Assembly: GCF_946479755.1 (NCBI RefSeq) | Contig: NZ_CAMLHC010000036.1 | Span: 1 to 64,000 of the forward strand | Length of the DNA stretch: 64,000 bases | From: an uncultured Chitinophaga sp. | GTDB lineage: Bacteria > Bacteroidota > Bacteroidia > Chitinophagales > Chitinophagaceae | Direction: 5' to 3' | Part shown: in pieces, positions 20,521 through 31,400 of the stretch | How positions within the stretch are numbered: position 1 is the stretch's first letter | Layout: each line of letters begins with the position of its first letter | Notes under the pieces: model-generated | Told to the model about the DNA's origin: nothing | The model's database searches: none | The model's input: the letters and a program-made list of their open reading frames with translations, nothing else | Position numbers and translations under genes: made by a program

Positions 20521-23500
20521 ATGGAAGATTTATTAAGGAGATTAAAACAACATCATATTGTGGTGTCACTCGACAAAAGTGATCTGAAAGTGAAGTTCAA
20601 CGGAACAAAAATTTCAGACGAACTGGTGAGCGAGCTCAAACAACACAAGGCTGCCCTGGTGGCATACCTCACCAGCCTGAAGGAAAAGGAGGAGGACAAT
20701 GATATTGTGCCCGCAGGTATCCAGCCACACTACCCCCTGTCGTCATCGCAGCATCGCTTATGGATGCTGTGCCAGCTGGAAGATGGTAACATTGCCTACA
20801 ATATGCCGGGCGTGTGCACCTTTGAAGGACCATTGGATTATGCCTCGCTGGCTGCTGCCATGGATACGCTTATAGAACGCCACGAGAGCCTCCGCACGGT
20901 ATTCCGGGAAGACGGATCGGGCGCGGTACGGCAGTTTATCCTTTCCCCGGAGGAAATAGGATTTGCCATCGGTCATCGTGATCTGCGCGCAGAAAATGAC
21001 AAAGACGCCGTGGGGAAAAAACTGGTGCAGGAGGCGTTATACAAACCTTTCGACCTGGCAACAGGCCCCTTGGTACGTATCTGCCTGTTCCGCGTGGAAG
21101 ACCATAAATGGATCTTCGTTTACGTGATGCATCATATTATCAGCGACGGCCGTTCTACCAATGTGCTGGTCCAGGAACTGTTGACCCTTTACAGCGCTTA
21201 TACCCGGCAAAAGCCTGATCCGCTGCGCCCTTTAACGCTTCAGTATAAGGATTACGCCGTGTGGGAGCAGAAACAGCTGGGGAAAGCACACCTACGGATA
21301 CACGAAAATTACTGGTTGCAGCAATTCAGCGGCCCGTTACCGGTATTGGACTTCCCGGTGGATAACAAACGTCCCGCTGTGAGGTCTTATAATGGCAGAA
21401 CGATCAGTAAAAGCATTAATGCCCGATACAGCAAAGCTATCAGGGCGGCCAGCCAGGAAAAAGGCGGCACCCTTTTTATGGGATTGCTGGCATTGGTAAA
21501 TATGCTGCTGTACCGTTATACCGGTCAGGAAGACCTGGTTGTAGGAACGCCTATTGCGGGCCGCGAACATGCGGACCTGGAAAACCAGATCGGTTTTTAT
21601 CTTAATACGCTCGCACTTCGTACCAAATTTAATCATGGGCAAAGTTTTAATGAGCTGCTGGAAAACATCCGGCAAATCACCTTGTCGGCCTATGAACACC
21701 AGGTGTATCCATTCGATAAGCTGATAGATAAACTGGCACTGAAACGCGATCTTAGCCGCAACCCGCTGTTCGATGTGATGATTCTGCTGCAGAATACGAA
21801 CATTGTAAATAACGCTGCTGCCGGTTCCCAAATGGGAGATATTAAGATTGCCCGTTACGCCGGTGGTGAGGGCGTTGTGAGCAAGTATGACCTTACTTTT
21901 TATTTTACGGAAACAGGGGAGACGATCCGGCTGGACATCGAGTATAACAATGATCTTTTTAATAAGGAGACGATTGAAGGTATCTGGTCATCTTTCGAAA
22001 GCCTGACCAATGTGGCAGTCAACAACCCGGAGGCCACTATACAGGAACTCATATTTATGGCGATGCCACCGGCGGCGCCGCCGGCTTCGTTTAAAGGAAC
22101 GGCACCTGCTGAATCGCATTGTTCCGAACATCAGCGGAGGCTGTGGTTCATTGACCAGTTCGAAAAAAATAACCTGTACGAACATAGTCCCGTATACCAT
22201 AATCTCCCATTGGTAGTGAAAATAGCCGGGCCGCTGGAGGTAACGGCGCTGAACGCAGCTGCCAGGAAACAACTGGCCGGCCATGCTATACTGCGTAGCC
22301 GTATTATCACCCGCAACAGTGAACCCTTCCTGGTAGTCAGCGATGCTCCTGTTGATGATGTCCGCTACCGGGTATGGCCCGCCTGTTCAGATGAAAAGGA
22401 GGTAGTGGCCGGCTGCGAAGCCATCATCGACATGCCCTTCAATATAGACGAAGATCAGCTGGTGCGCTTCGATCATGTATGTTATGATACGGATAAATAT
22501 CTGCTGATCATTACAGCCCACCACCTGGTGGCCGACAGAGCGTCGCTGGTTACGCTGTTTAACGGGCTGATGAACGACTATCACGCCTTCAGTATCGGAA
22601 CGGTCGCTGTTACCAGCGAGCCATTGCCGCAGTATGCGGAATACGCCGCATGGCAACTGGCGATGCCTGCTGAAGCACAGGCTGCGCCATTGTTCTATTG
22701 GAAGAATACATTAAAGGATGCTCCCATTCTGTACCTGGATACCGATCAGCCACGGGAGCATATTCACATTTATAAATCGGCTTTTGCCAAGCGTAAACTG
22801 ACAACTGCCGTCTCGGAAAAATTGCGGGCATGGTGCCGCGAAAAACAAATTGCGCCATCCGAATTCCTCTTTGCAGCTTTTAACGCCTTACTGTTCCGGT
22901 ACACCGGCAGCGAAGAGATTGTAACCGGCACTTTTGCCGGCAACAGGAAACAGGACGAGCTGCGCCCGCTGATAGGGCCTTTATCAAACCTGGTGACCCT
23001 GAAAATTAATGCCAATGCCGATATGGCGTTTGAAGCATTGCTGCGGAACGTGTCTGCCGGGTATCATGATGCCGTAAGGTTTGCAGATGTTCCTTTTGAA
23101 AAAGTGGTGCTGGAAGTAAATCCGGGTAAGGATATGAGCCGTACCGCCCTCTTTGATGTTATTTTCCATTATGAAGAGCCTGCGGCGATTGCCGGCGGAT
23201 TTGAGGTGCTCGAGCTTAATCACGGACTGGGGAAATATGATTTTAACCTCCTGGCGACCGGTGGTGCCTGTTTTGAATTTTGCCTTACCTATAACGGTAA
23301 ATATTTTAACCGGGCAGGGATAGAGAGATTACTGACACATTTGACCGGTATTATCTCAGCTGCGCTGGAGACGCCGCTGGCACCTCTTTCGGCGTTGCAG
23401 TACCTCAGCGCGGAGGAAATTTTCCAGCTGGTGACGGACATGAATGATACACAGTCCGGTTTCCCCGGGCAGGAGAATATTGTCAGCCTGTTCGAAGCGC

Positions 23501-26500
23501 AGGTGGCCGCCACCCCGGATAACATTGCGGTTGTTTTTGAAGACATAAAGCTCACCTACAGGGAATTGAATGAGGCGGCCAACCGCCTCGGTAATTATCT
23601 GCGCAGCAATTACAGGCTGGCGCCGGGTGATCTGGCAGGCATGCTGCTGGAGAGGTCTGAAAAGATCATTGTCGCCATTATGGGGATACTCAAGGCGGGC
23701 GCCGCCTATGTACCCATTGATCCGCAGTATCCGAAAGACCGTATTGACTATATGATGGAGGATAGCGGCTGCAGGGTGGTCATCGATGAACAGGAGTTTG
23801 CCCGCTTCAGCAAAGTGGCGCACCTGTATGACAATACCAACCCTTTGCCTGTTAACAGTCCGGGTGATCTGGCATATGTGATCTACACATCGGGAACGAC
23901 GGGGATGCCTAAAGGTACATTGATAGAGCACCGGAATGTAGTGCGCCTGATGAAGCCCGACAGGCGGCCGTTTGATTTTGGCCCTTCGGATGTTTGGACG
24001 ATGTTTCATTCCTACTGTTTTGACTTTTCCGTGTGGGAAATGTACGGCGCGCTCTTATTCGGTGGCAAGGTAATCGTGGTGCCCGTTATGACAGCCAGAG
24101 ATGCTCACGCGTTCCTGGCCGTGTTACAGCAGCATGGTGTAACAGTGCTGAACCAGACCCCATCGGCTTTCGACAGCCTGGTGAAGGTAACCCTCTCTGC
24201 TGATGCGCCACACTTGCCGCTCCGTTATGTTATTTTCGGAGGAGAAGCGCTGTCACCCGCCAGCCTGAAGGAATGGCACCAAAAATATCCTGATGCCCGG
24301 CTTATCAATATGTATGGTATCACAGAAACCACCGTGCATGTTACTTACAAGGAAATCACTGATGCAGAGATAGCAACGAACAACAGTAATATCGGCAAAC
24401 CGATACCGACACTTACCTGTTATGTCCTTGATCCGCGCCGCAACCTGCTGCCGGTAGGTATTTCCGGGGAGCTGTATGTTGGTGGTGATGGCGTTTGCAG
24501 AGGCTATCTTAATAAAAAGGAACTTACAGATGCGCGTTTTATTGAAAGTCCGTTCAGGCCCGGTGAACGCTTATACCGTTCCGGAGATAAAGTAAAAAGG
24601 CTTGACAATGGCGAAATGGAGTATGCCGGCCGTATAGATGACCAGGTGAAGATCAGGGGATACCGGATTGAACTGGGAGAAGTGGAAAATGTGCTGAGGC
24701 AGCATCCGCTGGTGGAAGAGGCTATTGTTATCGCCAGTAAAGATGATAAAGGCGACAGTAACCTGGTGGCGTATATCATCAGTAAAAGCGTCGTCGATAT
24801 TGTCAAACTGCGCCAGGACATTGCGCTGCACATACCCGCGTATATGCTGCCAGCTTACTTTGTACAGCTGGATGCTATCCCGCTTACCTCCAACGGGAAA
24901 ACAGACAAAAAGAATTTGCCTGCACCGTCAACTGAAAGCAGCTCCGCCGGTGAGGCTTATGTTGCTCCCCGTAATACTACAGAAGCGTTACTAGCCGCCA
25001 TATGGCACGATGTTCTGGGAAAAGAGGGCATCGGAGCGAAAGACAATTTCTTTGAGCTGGGTGGCCACAGCTTAAAAGCCACCCGTTTGATAAGCCAGAT
25101 TCATAAAGAGATGGATGTAAAACTGGCGTTGAAGGATATTTTCACGAACCCTGTGCTGGAAGAGCAGGCGCTGCTACTGTCCCAAATGAAGAAAGAGGCG
25201 TTTGTGGCCATAGCCCCGGCGCCGGTACAGGCGCATTATCCGTTGTCATCATCCCAGCGCAGGCTGTGGGTACTCAGCCAGTTTGAAGACGCCGGTACGG
25301 CTTATAACATGACCGGCGTACAGGTCTTTGACGGCCTGCTTGACAGGGAAGTGCTGCAGTCCGCCTTTGACAGGCTGGTGGCCCGTCATGAGAGTTTGCG
25401 CACTGTATTCAGATATAATGAAGCGGGTGAAATCCGGCAATATATCCTGGCCCCGGAAGACGCCGGTTTTTTACTGGAGCATGAAGATCTGCGTACTACT
25501 GCTTCCGCGGAGGATATAGTCCGTGCACGGGTAGCGGAAATCTTTACCCCACCCTTTGACCTGCAACAGGGCCCTTTGCTGAGGGCGGGTTTATTCCGGA
25601 CCGGCGACAGCAAATGGGTGCTGGCTCACGCCATGCACCATATAATCAGCGACGGTTGGTCTATGGGGATTCTTAGCGGTGAACTGCTGCAGATATATCA
25701 TTCACTGCAGGATACCGGCGCCGTAGTATTACCACCGCTCCGGCTGCAGTACAAAGACTATGCGGTATGGCAACAGGAGCAGCTGCACAGCGGCTTGTTA
25801 AACGACTCCGGTGCTTACTGGCTCCGGCAAATGGAGGGTGACCTGCCGGTGTTGCAACTGCCGGCTTCCAATCCCCGTCCGGCGGTAAAAACATTCAATG
25901 GCGGTAGGGTATGCCTTGAGTTAGACAAAGACACAACACAGGCGCTGCGGAACATCACCCGCCGCCAGGGCGCTACGCTGTTCATGGGACTGCTGGCTGC
26001 CGTAAACACTTTACTGTACCGCTATTCCGGTCAGGAAGATATGATCATCGGCAGCCCGGTGGCAGGACGGCCTCACGCCGATTTAAACGGCCAGATAGGC
26101 TTTTATATCAATACGCTGGCTTTAAGGTCCCGTTTCAGTGGCAGTGACAGCTACGAAATATTGCTGGATAACGTGAAACAGGTAACACTGGACGCATACG
26201 AGCATCAACTGTATCCTTTCGATGAACTGGTGGATGCGCTTCCGCTCACCAGGGACATGAGCCGTAGCAGCCTTTTTGACGTGATGGTGGTATTACAGAA
26301 CAACGAAACAGCAACGGCAGGAAACGCCCGGGGACTGCGTGGCGTAAAGGAGGGTGCGTTCGGGCAGGATACAAAGGTGATCAGCAAATTTGACCTCACT
26401 TTCAATTTCCAGGAAACAGGTGATACGCTGCAAACGGATGTAGAGTATAACAGTGACATCTATACGAAGGAGTTTATATGCCAGATGACTGCTCATCTGC

Positions 26501-28428
26501 ATCAGCTGCTGGCTGTCATCGTAGCGGACCCCGCGGCTCCTCTTTTTGCGCTGGACTACCTGGGCGAAGCTCAGAAAAACACATTGCTGCGTTCGTACAA
26601 CGAAAAAACAATACCCGCATTTAACACCGGCATCTCCGTACTGCACCTGTTTGAGGAGCAGGCGAAGCTTCATCCGGATAACGTGGCGCTTGAGTTTAAG
26701 GGTGTCGGCTATAGCTATGGTGAACTGAATGAAAAAGCCAACCAGTTTGCGGCCTGGCTGCAAACCAAATACCAGTTGGCCGCGGATGACATTGTTGCCA
26801 TTCAGCTGGACCGCAGCCAGTGGATGATTATCGCTCTGCTGGGCATACTGAAAGCGGGTGCTGCCTATCTGCCGGTAGACCCAGGCTATCCTGCTGAGAG
26901 AATTGCGTACCTGCTGTCAGACAGCCAGGCCAGGTTAATAGTGGATACGGTGCAGATAGCGGATTTTATCGCCACAGCAGGGGAATATCCGAAAGAAAAT
27001 CCTGCTGCAGAGCGGTTGCCGGGTCAACTGGCGTACGTGATATATACGTCGGGGTCTACCGGCCAGCCTAAAGGTTGTGCTATCACCACCGCTAACCTGT
27101 CAGCTTATGTACAGTGGGCCAACAGCTACTATTTTGCGGCAGCGCCGGCGCCCACCTTCGGTTTGTTTACGTCGCTGTCTTTCGATCTTACCGTAACAAG
27201 TATATTTTGCCCGCTTACACTGGGTGGAAGACTGTTGATATACGAACAGGACGCGCCACTGGAAGATATCCTTCGGCATAGTTTCAGCAAAGAAAGTTCC
27301 ATTAACAGTATTAAGCTTACGCCATCACATATCTCCCTGTTAAAACATCTTGAGATCCCGGCATCCGGGGTTTTATGCGCTATCGTGGGAGGGGAAGAGG
27401 TAACCCCGGAACACGTAAATATCCTGAAGCAGGTGAATCCCGCCATGCATGTTTATAACGAGTACGGCCCTACGGAAGCGACGGTAGGCTGTATTGTGAA
27501 AGAACTACAGGCCGGCGTGCCGGTATTGATCGGAAAGCCTGTCACCGGCGCGGACATTTACATCCTGGACCGGCATATGCAGTTATGCCCTGAAGGCGTG
27601 CCTGGCGAAATATGCATAGGAGGCGCCGGGCTGGCAAAAGAATACCTGGGCAAGCCGGTACTCACCGCACAGAAGTTCGTGCCTAATCCTTTTGCACCCG
27701 GTGAGCGCCTGTACAGAACAGGAGATCTCGGCAGATGGCTGCCCGGTGGTGATATCGCGTGCATGGGTCGTATCGATGACCAGGTAAAGGTAAGAGGTCA
27801 CCGTATTGAGTTAGGGGAGATAGAAATTGTCCTGGGAACATATGCGGCTGTTGACAGCGCTATAGTAGTCACCCGCACAACAAACGACGGGCAGAAAGAA
27901 CTGGTGGCTTATGTAGCCGGTAAGGAAACCATACAGGTGCCGGAGCTTCGTGCTTACCTGCAGGCCAGCATACCGGCCTACATGATACCGGATCATATTG
28001 TGCAGCTGGACACTATGCCCCTTACCTCCAATGGTAAAGTTGACAGGAAGCGCCTCCCGGATCCGGAGACGCTGGGTATCGCCGCTTCGATGGAATATGT
28101 GCCGCCGTCCTCTCCACTGGAAAAACAACTGGTAGCTATCTGGCAGGAAGTGCTGAACAAACAGGAGGTCGGAATAAAAGATAACTTCTTTGACCTGGGA
28201 GGTAATTCTATCCGGCTTATCAGGATGGTGATGATGATAAACAAACTGCTGCCAGAGAAAATAACCACGGTAGCCGCATTCAGGTTCCCAACCGTGCAAC
28301 AGCTGGCTGCACATATCCGGTCGGCGGGAACGGTCACAAACGCCGCGCCCGAAGAGGAGCTGACGGCATCTGTCAGCATTATGGAAGAAACCTTTAATGT
28401 TTTAAACCTGGTAAGAGATGAGCAATAA
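20521..28428 (+). CDS. Non-ribosomal peptide synthetase with tandem condensation domains, dock-C-C*-A(Thr)-PCP-C-A(Asn)-PCP
   Basis: A 2635-residue NRPS that starts with a TubC-like docking domain (residues 1-55). C1 has an intact HHIISDG (H204-H205-D209-G210). After a Pro/Ala-rich linker near residue 520 comes a second full-length C-like domain (about 535-970) whose motif reads HHLVADR, with H667, H668, D672 and Arg instead of Gly at 673. It has no A or PCP domain of its own. Then follow A (about 985-1470), PCP (Ser1517), C (H1706-H1707), A and PCP (Ser2563). The first A code reads D-F-W-N-I-G-M-V-H (Thr). The second reads D-L-T-K-I-G-E-V-G, very close to the Asn code. The extra C-like domain could be a dehydrating C domain acting on the preceding Ser, a docking or interface domain for a trans-acting hydroxylase, or a degenerate duplicate. 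The gene's last 11 bases overlap the next PKS gene. Confidence 0.95.
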   Translation: MEDLLRRLKQHHIVVSLDKSDLKVKFNGTKISDELVSELKQHKAALVAYLTSLKEKEEDNDIVPAGIQPHYPLSSSQHRLWMLCQLEDGNIAYNMPGVCTFEGPLDYASLAAAMDTLIERHESLRTVFREDGSGAVRQFILSPEEIGFAIGHRDLRAENDKDAVGKKLVQEALYKPFDLATGPLVRICLFRVEDHKWIFVYVMHHIISDGRSTNVLVQELLTLYSAYTRQKPDPLRPLTLQYKDYAVWEQKQLGKAHLRIHENYWLQQFSGPLPVLDFPVDNKRPAVRSYNGRTISKSINARYSKAIRAASQEKGGTLFMGLLALVNMLLYRYTGQEDLVVGTPIAGREHADLENQIGFYLNTLALRTKFNHGQSFNELLENIRQITLSAYEHQVYPFDKLIDKLALKRDLSRNPLFDVMILLQNTNIVNNAAAGSQMGDIKIARYAGGEGVVSKYDLTFYFTETGETIRLDIEYNNDLFNKETIEGIWSSFESLTNVAVNNPEATIQELIFMAMPPAAPPASFKGTAPAESHCSEHQRRLWFIDQFEKNNLYEHSPVYHNLPLVVKIAGPLEVTALNAAARKQLAGHAILRSRIITRNSEPFLVVSDAPVDDVRYRVWPACSDEKEVVAGCEAIIDMPFNIDEDQLVRFDHVCYDTDKYLLIITAHHLVADRASLVTLFNGLMNDYHAFSIGTVAVTSEPLPQYAEYAAWQLAMPAEAQAAPLFYWKNTLKDAPILYLDTDQPREHIHIYKSAFAKRKLTTAVSEKLRAWCREKQIAPSEFLFAAFNALLFRYTGSEEIVTGTFAGNRKQDELRPLIGPLSNLVTLKINANADMAFEALLRNVSAGYHDAVRFADVPFEKVVLEVNPGKDMSRTALFDVIFHYEEPAAIAGGFEVLELNHGLGKYDFNLLATGGACFEFCLTYNGKYFNRAGIERLLTHLTGIISAALETPLAPLSALQYLSAEEIFQLVTDMNDTQSGFPGQENIVSLFEAQVAATPDNIAVVFEDIKLTYRELNEAANRLGNYLRSNYRLAPGDLAGMLLERSEKIIVAIMGILKAGAAYVPIDPQYPKDRIDYMMEDSGCRVVIDEQEFARFSKVAHLYDNTNPLPVNSPGDLAYVIYTSGTTGMPKGTLIEHRNVVRLMKPDRRPFDFGPSDVWTMFHSYCFDFSVWEMYGALLFGGKVIVVPVMTARDAHAFLAVLQQHGVTVLNQTPSAFDSLVKVTLSADAPHLPLRYVIFGGEALSPASLKEWHQKYPDARLINMYGITETTVHVTYKEITDAEIATNNSNIGKPIPTLTCYVLDPRRNLLPVGISGELYVGGDGVCRGYLNKKELTDARFIESPFRPGERLYRSGDKVKRLDNGEMEYAGRIDDQVKIRGYRIELGEVENVLRQHPLVEEAIVIASKDDKGDSNLVAYIISKSVVDIVKLRQDIALHIPAYMLPAYFVQLDAIPLTSNGKTDKKNLPAPSTESSSAGEAYVAPRNTTEALLAAIWHDVLGKEGIGAKDNFFELGGHSLKATRLISQIHKEMDVKLALKDIFTNPVLEEQALLLSQMKKEAFVAIAPAPVQAHYPLSSSQRRLWVLSQFEDAGTAYNMTGVQVFDGLLDREVLQSAFDRLVARHESLRTVFRYNEAGEIRQYILAPEDAGFLLEHEDLRTTASAEDIVRARVAEIFTPPFDLQQGPLLRAGLFRTGDSKWVLAHAMHHIISDGWSMGILSGELLQIYHSLQDTGAVVLPPLRLQYKDYAVWQQEQLHSGLLNDSGAYWLRQMEGDLPVLQLPASNPRPAVKTFNGGRVCLELDKDTTQALRNITRRQGATLFMGLLAAVNTLLYRYSGQEDMIIGSPVAGRPHADLNGQIGFYINTLALRSRFSGSDSYEILLDNVKQVTLDAYEHQLYPFDELVDALPLTRDMSRSSLFDVMVVLQNNETATAGNARGLRGVKEGAFGQDTKVISKFDLTFNFQETGDTLQTDVEYNSDIYTKEFICQMTAHLHQLLAVIVADPAAPLFALDYLGEAQKNTLLRSYNEKTIPAFNTGISVLHLFEEQAKLHPDNVALEFKGVGYSYGELNEKANQFAAWLQTKYQLAADDIVAIQLDRSQWMIIALLGILKAGAAYLPVDPGYPAERIAYLLSDSQARLIVDTVQIADFIATAGEYPKENPAAERLPGQLAYVIYTSGSTGQPKGCAITTANLSAYVQWANSYYFAAAPAPTFGLFTSLSFDLTVTSIFCPLTLGGRLLIYEQDAPLEDILRHSFSKESSINSIKLTPSHISLLKHLEIPASGVLCAIVGGEEVTPEHVNILKQVNPAMHVYNEYGPTEATVGCIVKELQAGVPVLIGKPVTGADIYILDRHMQLCPEGVPGEICIGGAGLAKEYLGKPVLTAQKFVPNPFAPGERLYRTGDLGRWLPGGDIACMGRIDDQVKVRGHRIELGEIEIVLGTYAAVDSAIVVTRTTNDGQKELVAYVAGKETIQVPELRAYLQASIPAYMIPDHIVQLDTMPLTSNGKVDRKRLPDPETLGIAASMEYVPPSSPLEKQLVAIWQEVLNKQEVGIKDNFFDLGGNSIRLIRMVMMINKLLPEKITTVAAFRFPTVQQLAAHIRSAGTVTNAAPEEELTASVSIMEETFNVLNLVRDEQ

Positions 28429-31400
28429 TCAGCAGTATACGGGGCTTGAAATAGCCATCACCGGTATGGCCTGCAGGTTCCCGGGCGCCCGTAACTGGCG
28501 CGAGTTCTGGCATAATCTGACCCATGGGGTGGAATCTGTGAACTTCCTTTCTGAAGAGGAGCTACGCCTGGCCGGTGTTCCGGAGAAGACCATTGCCCAT
28601 AAGAATTTTGTTAACGCAGTAGCCGGTATCAGCGACAAAGACCGCTTTGATGCCGCTTTCTTCGGCTACAGACCAGTGGAGGCCAGGTTCCTGAATCCAC
28701 TGCACCGCATCTTCCATGAATGTGTATGGGAGGCAATAGAAGATGCGGCCTGTGATCCGGAAAGAGTAAAAGGCCCTATCGGTGTTTTTGCCGGCGCCGG
28801 CGACGATTCTAACTGGAAATTATACTCCCGGCTGGAAAACAGGCGCCACGAAATCGATGATATCAGCCTGAATACATTTAACAACAAAGACTATCTCGCC
28901 TCCCTGTTGGCCTATCGCCTGAACCTGAAAGGACCGGCGTTTACCGTCAACACTACCTGCAGTACATCGCTGGTAGCGGTAAGCCTGGCCTGCAAAAGCC
29001 TGCTGCTGGGGGAAACCAGGATCGCCCTCGCCGGTGGCATCTCCCTGAGAACTTACAGTGAACATGGCTACTTCCATGAGGAAGGCATGATTGTTTCGGC
29101 CGACGGGCATTGTAAGCCATTTGATAAAGACGCCAGCGGGACCGTGTCCGGCGAAGGATGCGGGGTGGTGGTACTGAAACGGCTCAAAGACGCACTGGAA
29201 GACGGCGATCATATTTACTGCATTATTAAAGGAAGCGCCATCAACAACGACGGCAATCGCAAAGTAGGCTTCACCGCTACCAGTGTAGAGGGACAGCTGG
29301 ATTGTATCCGCAAGGCACAGAAATTTGCTATGGCGGATCCGGCGACAATCACCTTTATAGAAGCACATGGAACGGGGACCCGCCTGGGCGACCCCATCGA
29401 AATAGAAGCGCTGAACATCGCATTCAAAGGGAGAGAAAGAAATACCTGCGCTATCGGATCAGTGAAATCCAATATTGGCCACCTGGACGCCGCCGCCGGC
29501 ATCGCCGGCTTGATGAAGGCCGCGCTGAGCCTTAAATACAGGCAGATACCGGCCAGCCTGCATTTCAAAGAACCTAATCCTGAAATAGATTTTTCTGCGG
29601 GACCGTTTTACGTCAACACGGCTTTGAAAGACTGGCAGCGCTCCGGCGATACGCCCTTGCGCGCAGGCGTCAGCTCTTTCGGTATTGGCGGCACCAACGT
29701 GCATGTGGTGCTGGAAGAAGGTCCCGCTGTAGCGCCCCCCGCAGCCCCGCATGATTATAAACTGCTCACACTGTCGGCTAAAACATCCGGCGCGTTGAAC
29801 CGGAGCATCAGTTCCCTGGCAGACTTTATAGACAACGAAAAGGAGGTGGACCTTACTGCCGCGGCCTACACGTTGCAAACAGGACGTAAGCAGTTTCCCT
29901 ATCGCAAAACACTGGTATATCAGCACCGGGAGGATTTGTTGCCATTACTGAAGAGCAGCGCCGGCACCGTACAGCACAGCAAATGTACAGAGCGCAACGA
30001 TGCCGTGGTATTCATGTTTCCCGGCCAGGGCTCACAATACTGCAATATGGTGAAAGGCCTGTATACACAGCAGTCACTCTTCCGGAAGGAAATGGACCGG
30101 GGATTTGAGGCGTTGCTGCTGCTAACGGGAGAAGATTTTAAAAATATTTTATTCTCACCGCAGGAGGCCGTGGACAAGATCAACGAAACACGTTATGCTC
30201 AGCCGCTTATTTTCCTGGTGGAGTATTCACTGGCCCGCCTGCTGCTGTTGCTGGGCATTACCCCCTGCGTAATGATAGGCCATAGCATTGGCGAGTATAC
30301 CGCCGCCTGTATCAGCGGTTTGTTCAGTTTTGAAGATGCCCTGAAACTGGTGGTAAAAAGAGGCGCGCTGATGAACAGCCTCCCCGGCGGCTCGATGTTG
30401 AGTGTAGCGCTTTCCCACGAAGCTGTTATGCCGTACCTGGACAACCACGTATCACTTGCAGCTGTCAATGCGCCTGAACAGGTGGTACTGTCCGGGGAAA
30501 CGGCCGCTATGACCGCATTAAAAGTCCGGCTCGATGCGGCGCAGGTCGCATATGTGCCGCTGCATACTTCGCACGCTTTTCATTCTTCCATGCAGGAGCC
30601 AATACTGGCGGCTTTCCTGGAGACAGTGCAGGAAGTCACTTTCGGGGAAATGAAACTTCCCTTTGTGTCCAATGTTACCGGTAAACGGATCACTGCAGCG
30701 GAAGCCACCTCGCCGGCCTATTGGGTGCGGCATCTGCGGGATACGGTGAACTTTTCCGCAGGGATTCAAAGCATCCTTACCGAACAGCCACAGCCTGTAT
30801 TTATAGAAGCAGGTGCGGGCAGAAGCCTTTGCAGCCTGTTGAAACAACAGCGTGCTGCCAGGGGATTTCCGCTGGTGCGTCCGGTAAAGGAAAATGAGCC
30901 GGACAGCAGCTATTTCCTGCAGCAGCTGGGAGCGATCTGGTCTGCAGGCATTTCCGTCAACTGGGAATTATTGTATAAAGATGAGCGGAGAAAGCGTATA
31001 TCCTTACCCGCTTATTCTTTTGAACCTTCCCGCTTTCCGGCGGAGGTAAACCTCTTTAATGGCGCTTTTCAGCATGTACTGCCCGCGAGCGGCCCTGAAG
31101 AAACGCAGGCGCACGAGCGCCCTTTGCCAGCTCCATTACAGGAACGTCCGGAAATGTCAGTGCCCTTCGCAGCAGCATCAACAGTGACAGAAATAAAACT
31201 GAAAAACATTTTTGAAGGATTCTTCGGTATGGACAACATCGGCGTGGAAGATAATTTCTTTGAGCTGGGCGGTGACTCATTAAAAGGGATGTTATTGCTA
31301 AAGCGGATAAAGCAGGAGTTTGACGTCAGCCTGTCTGTTAAAGATTTCTTCGACAAGAAGACTATCCGGCAGATGGCGGCTTACATCGAAGAAATCAGCT

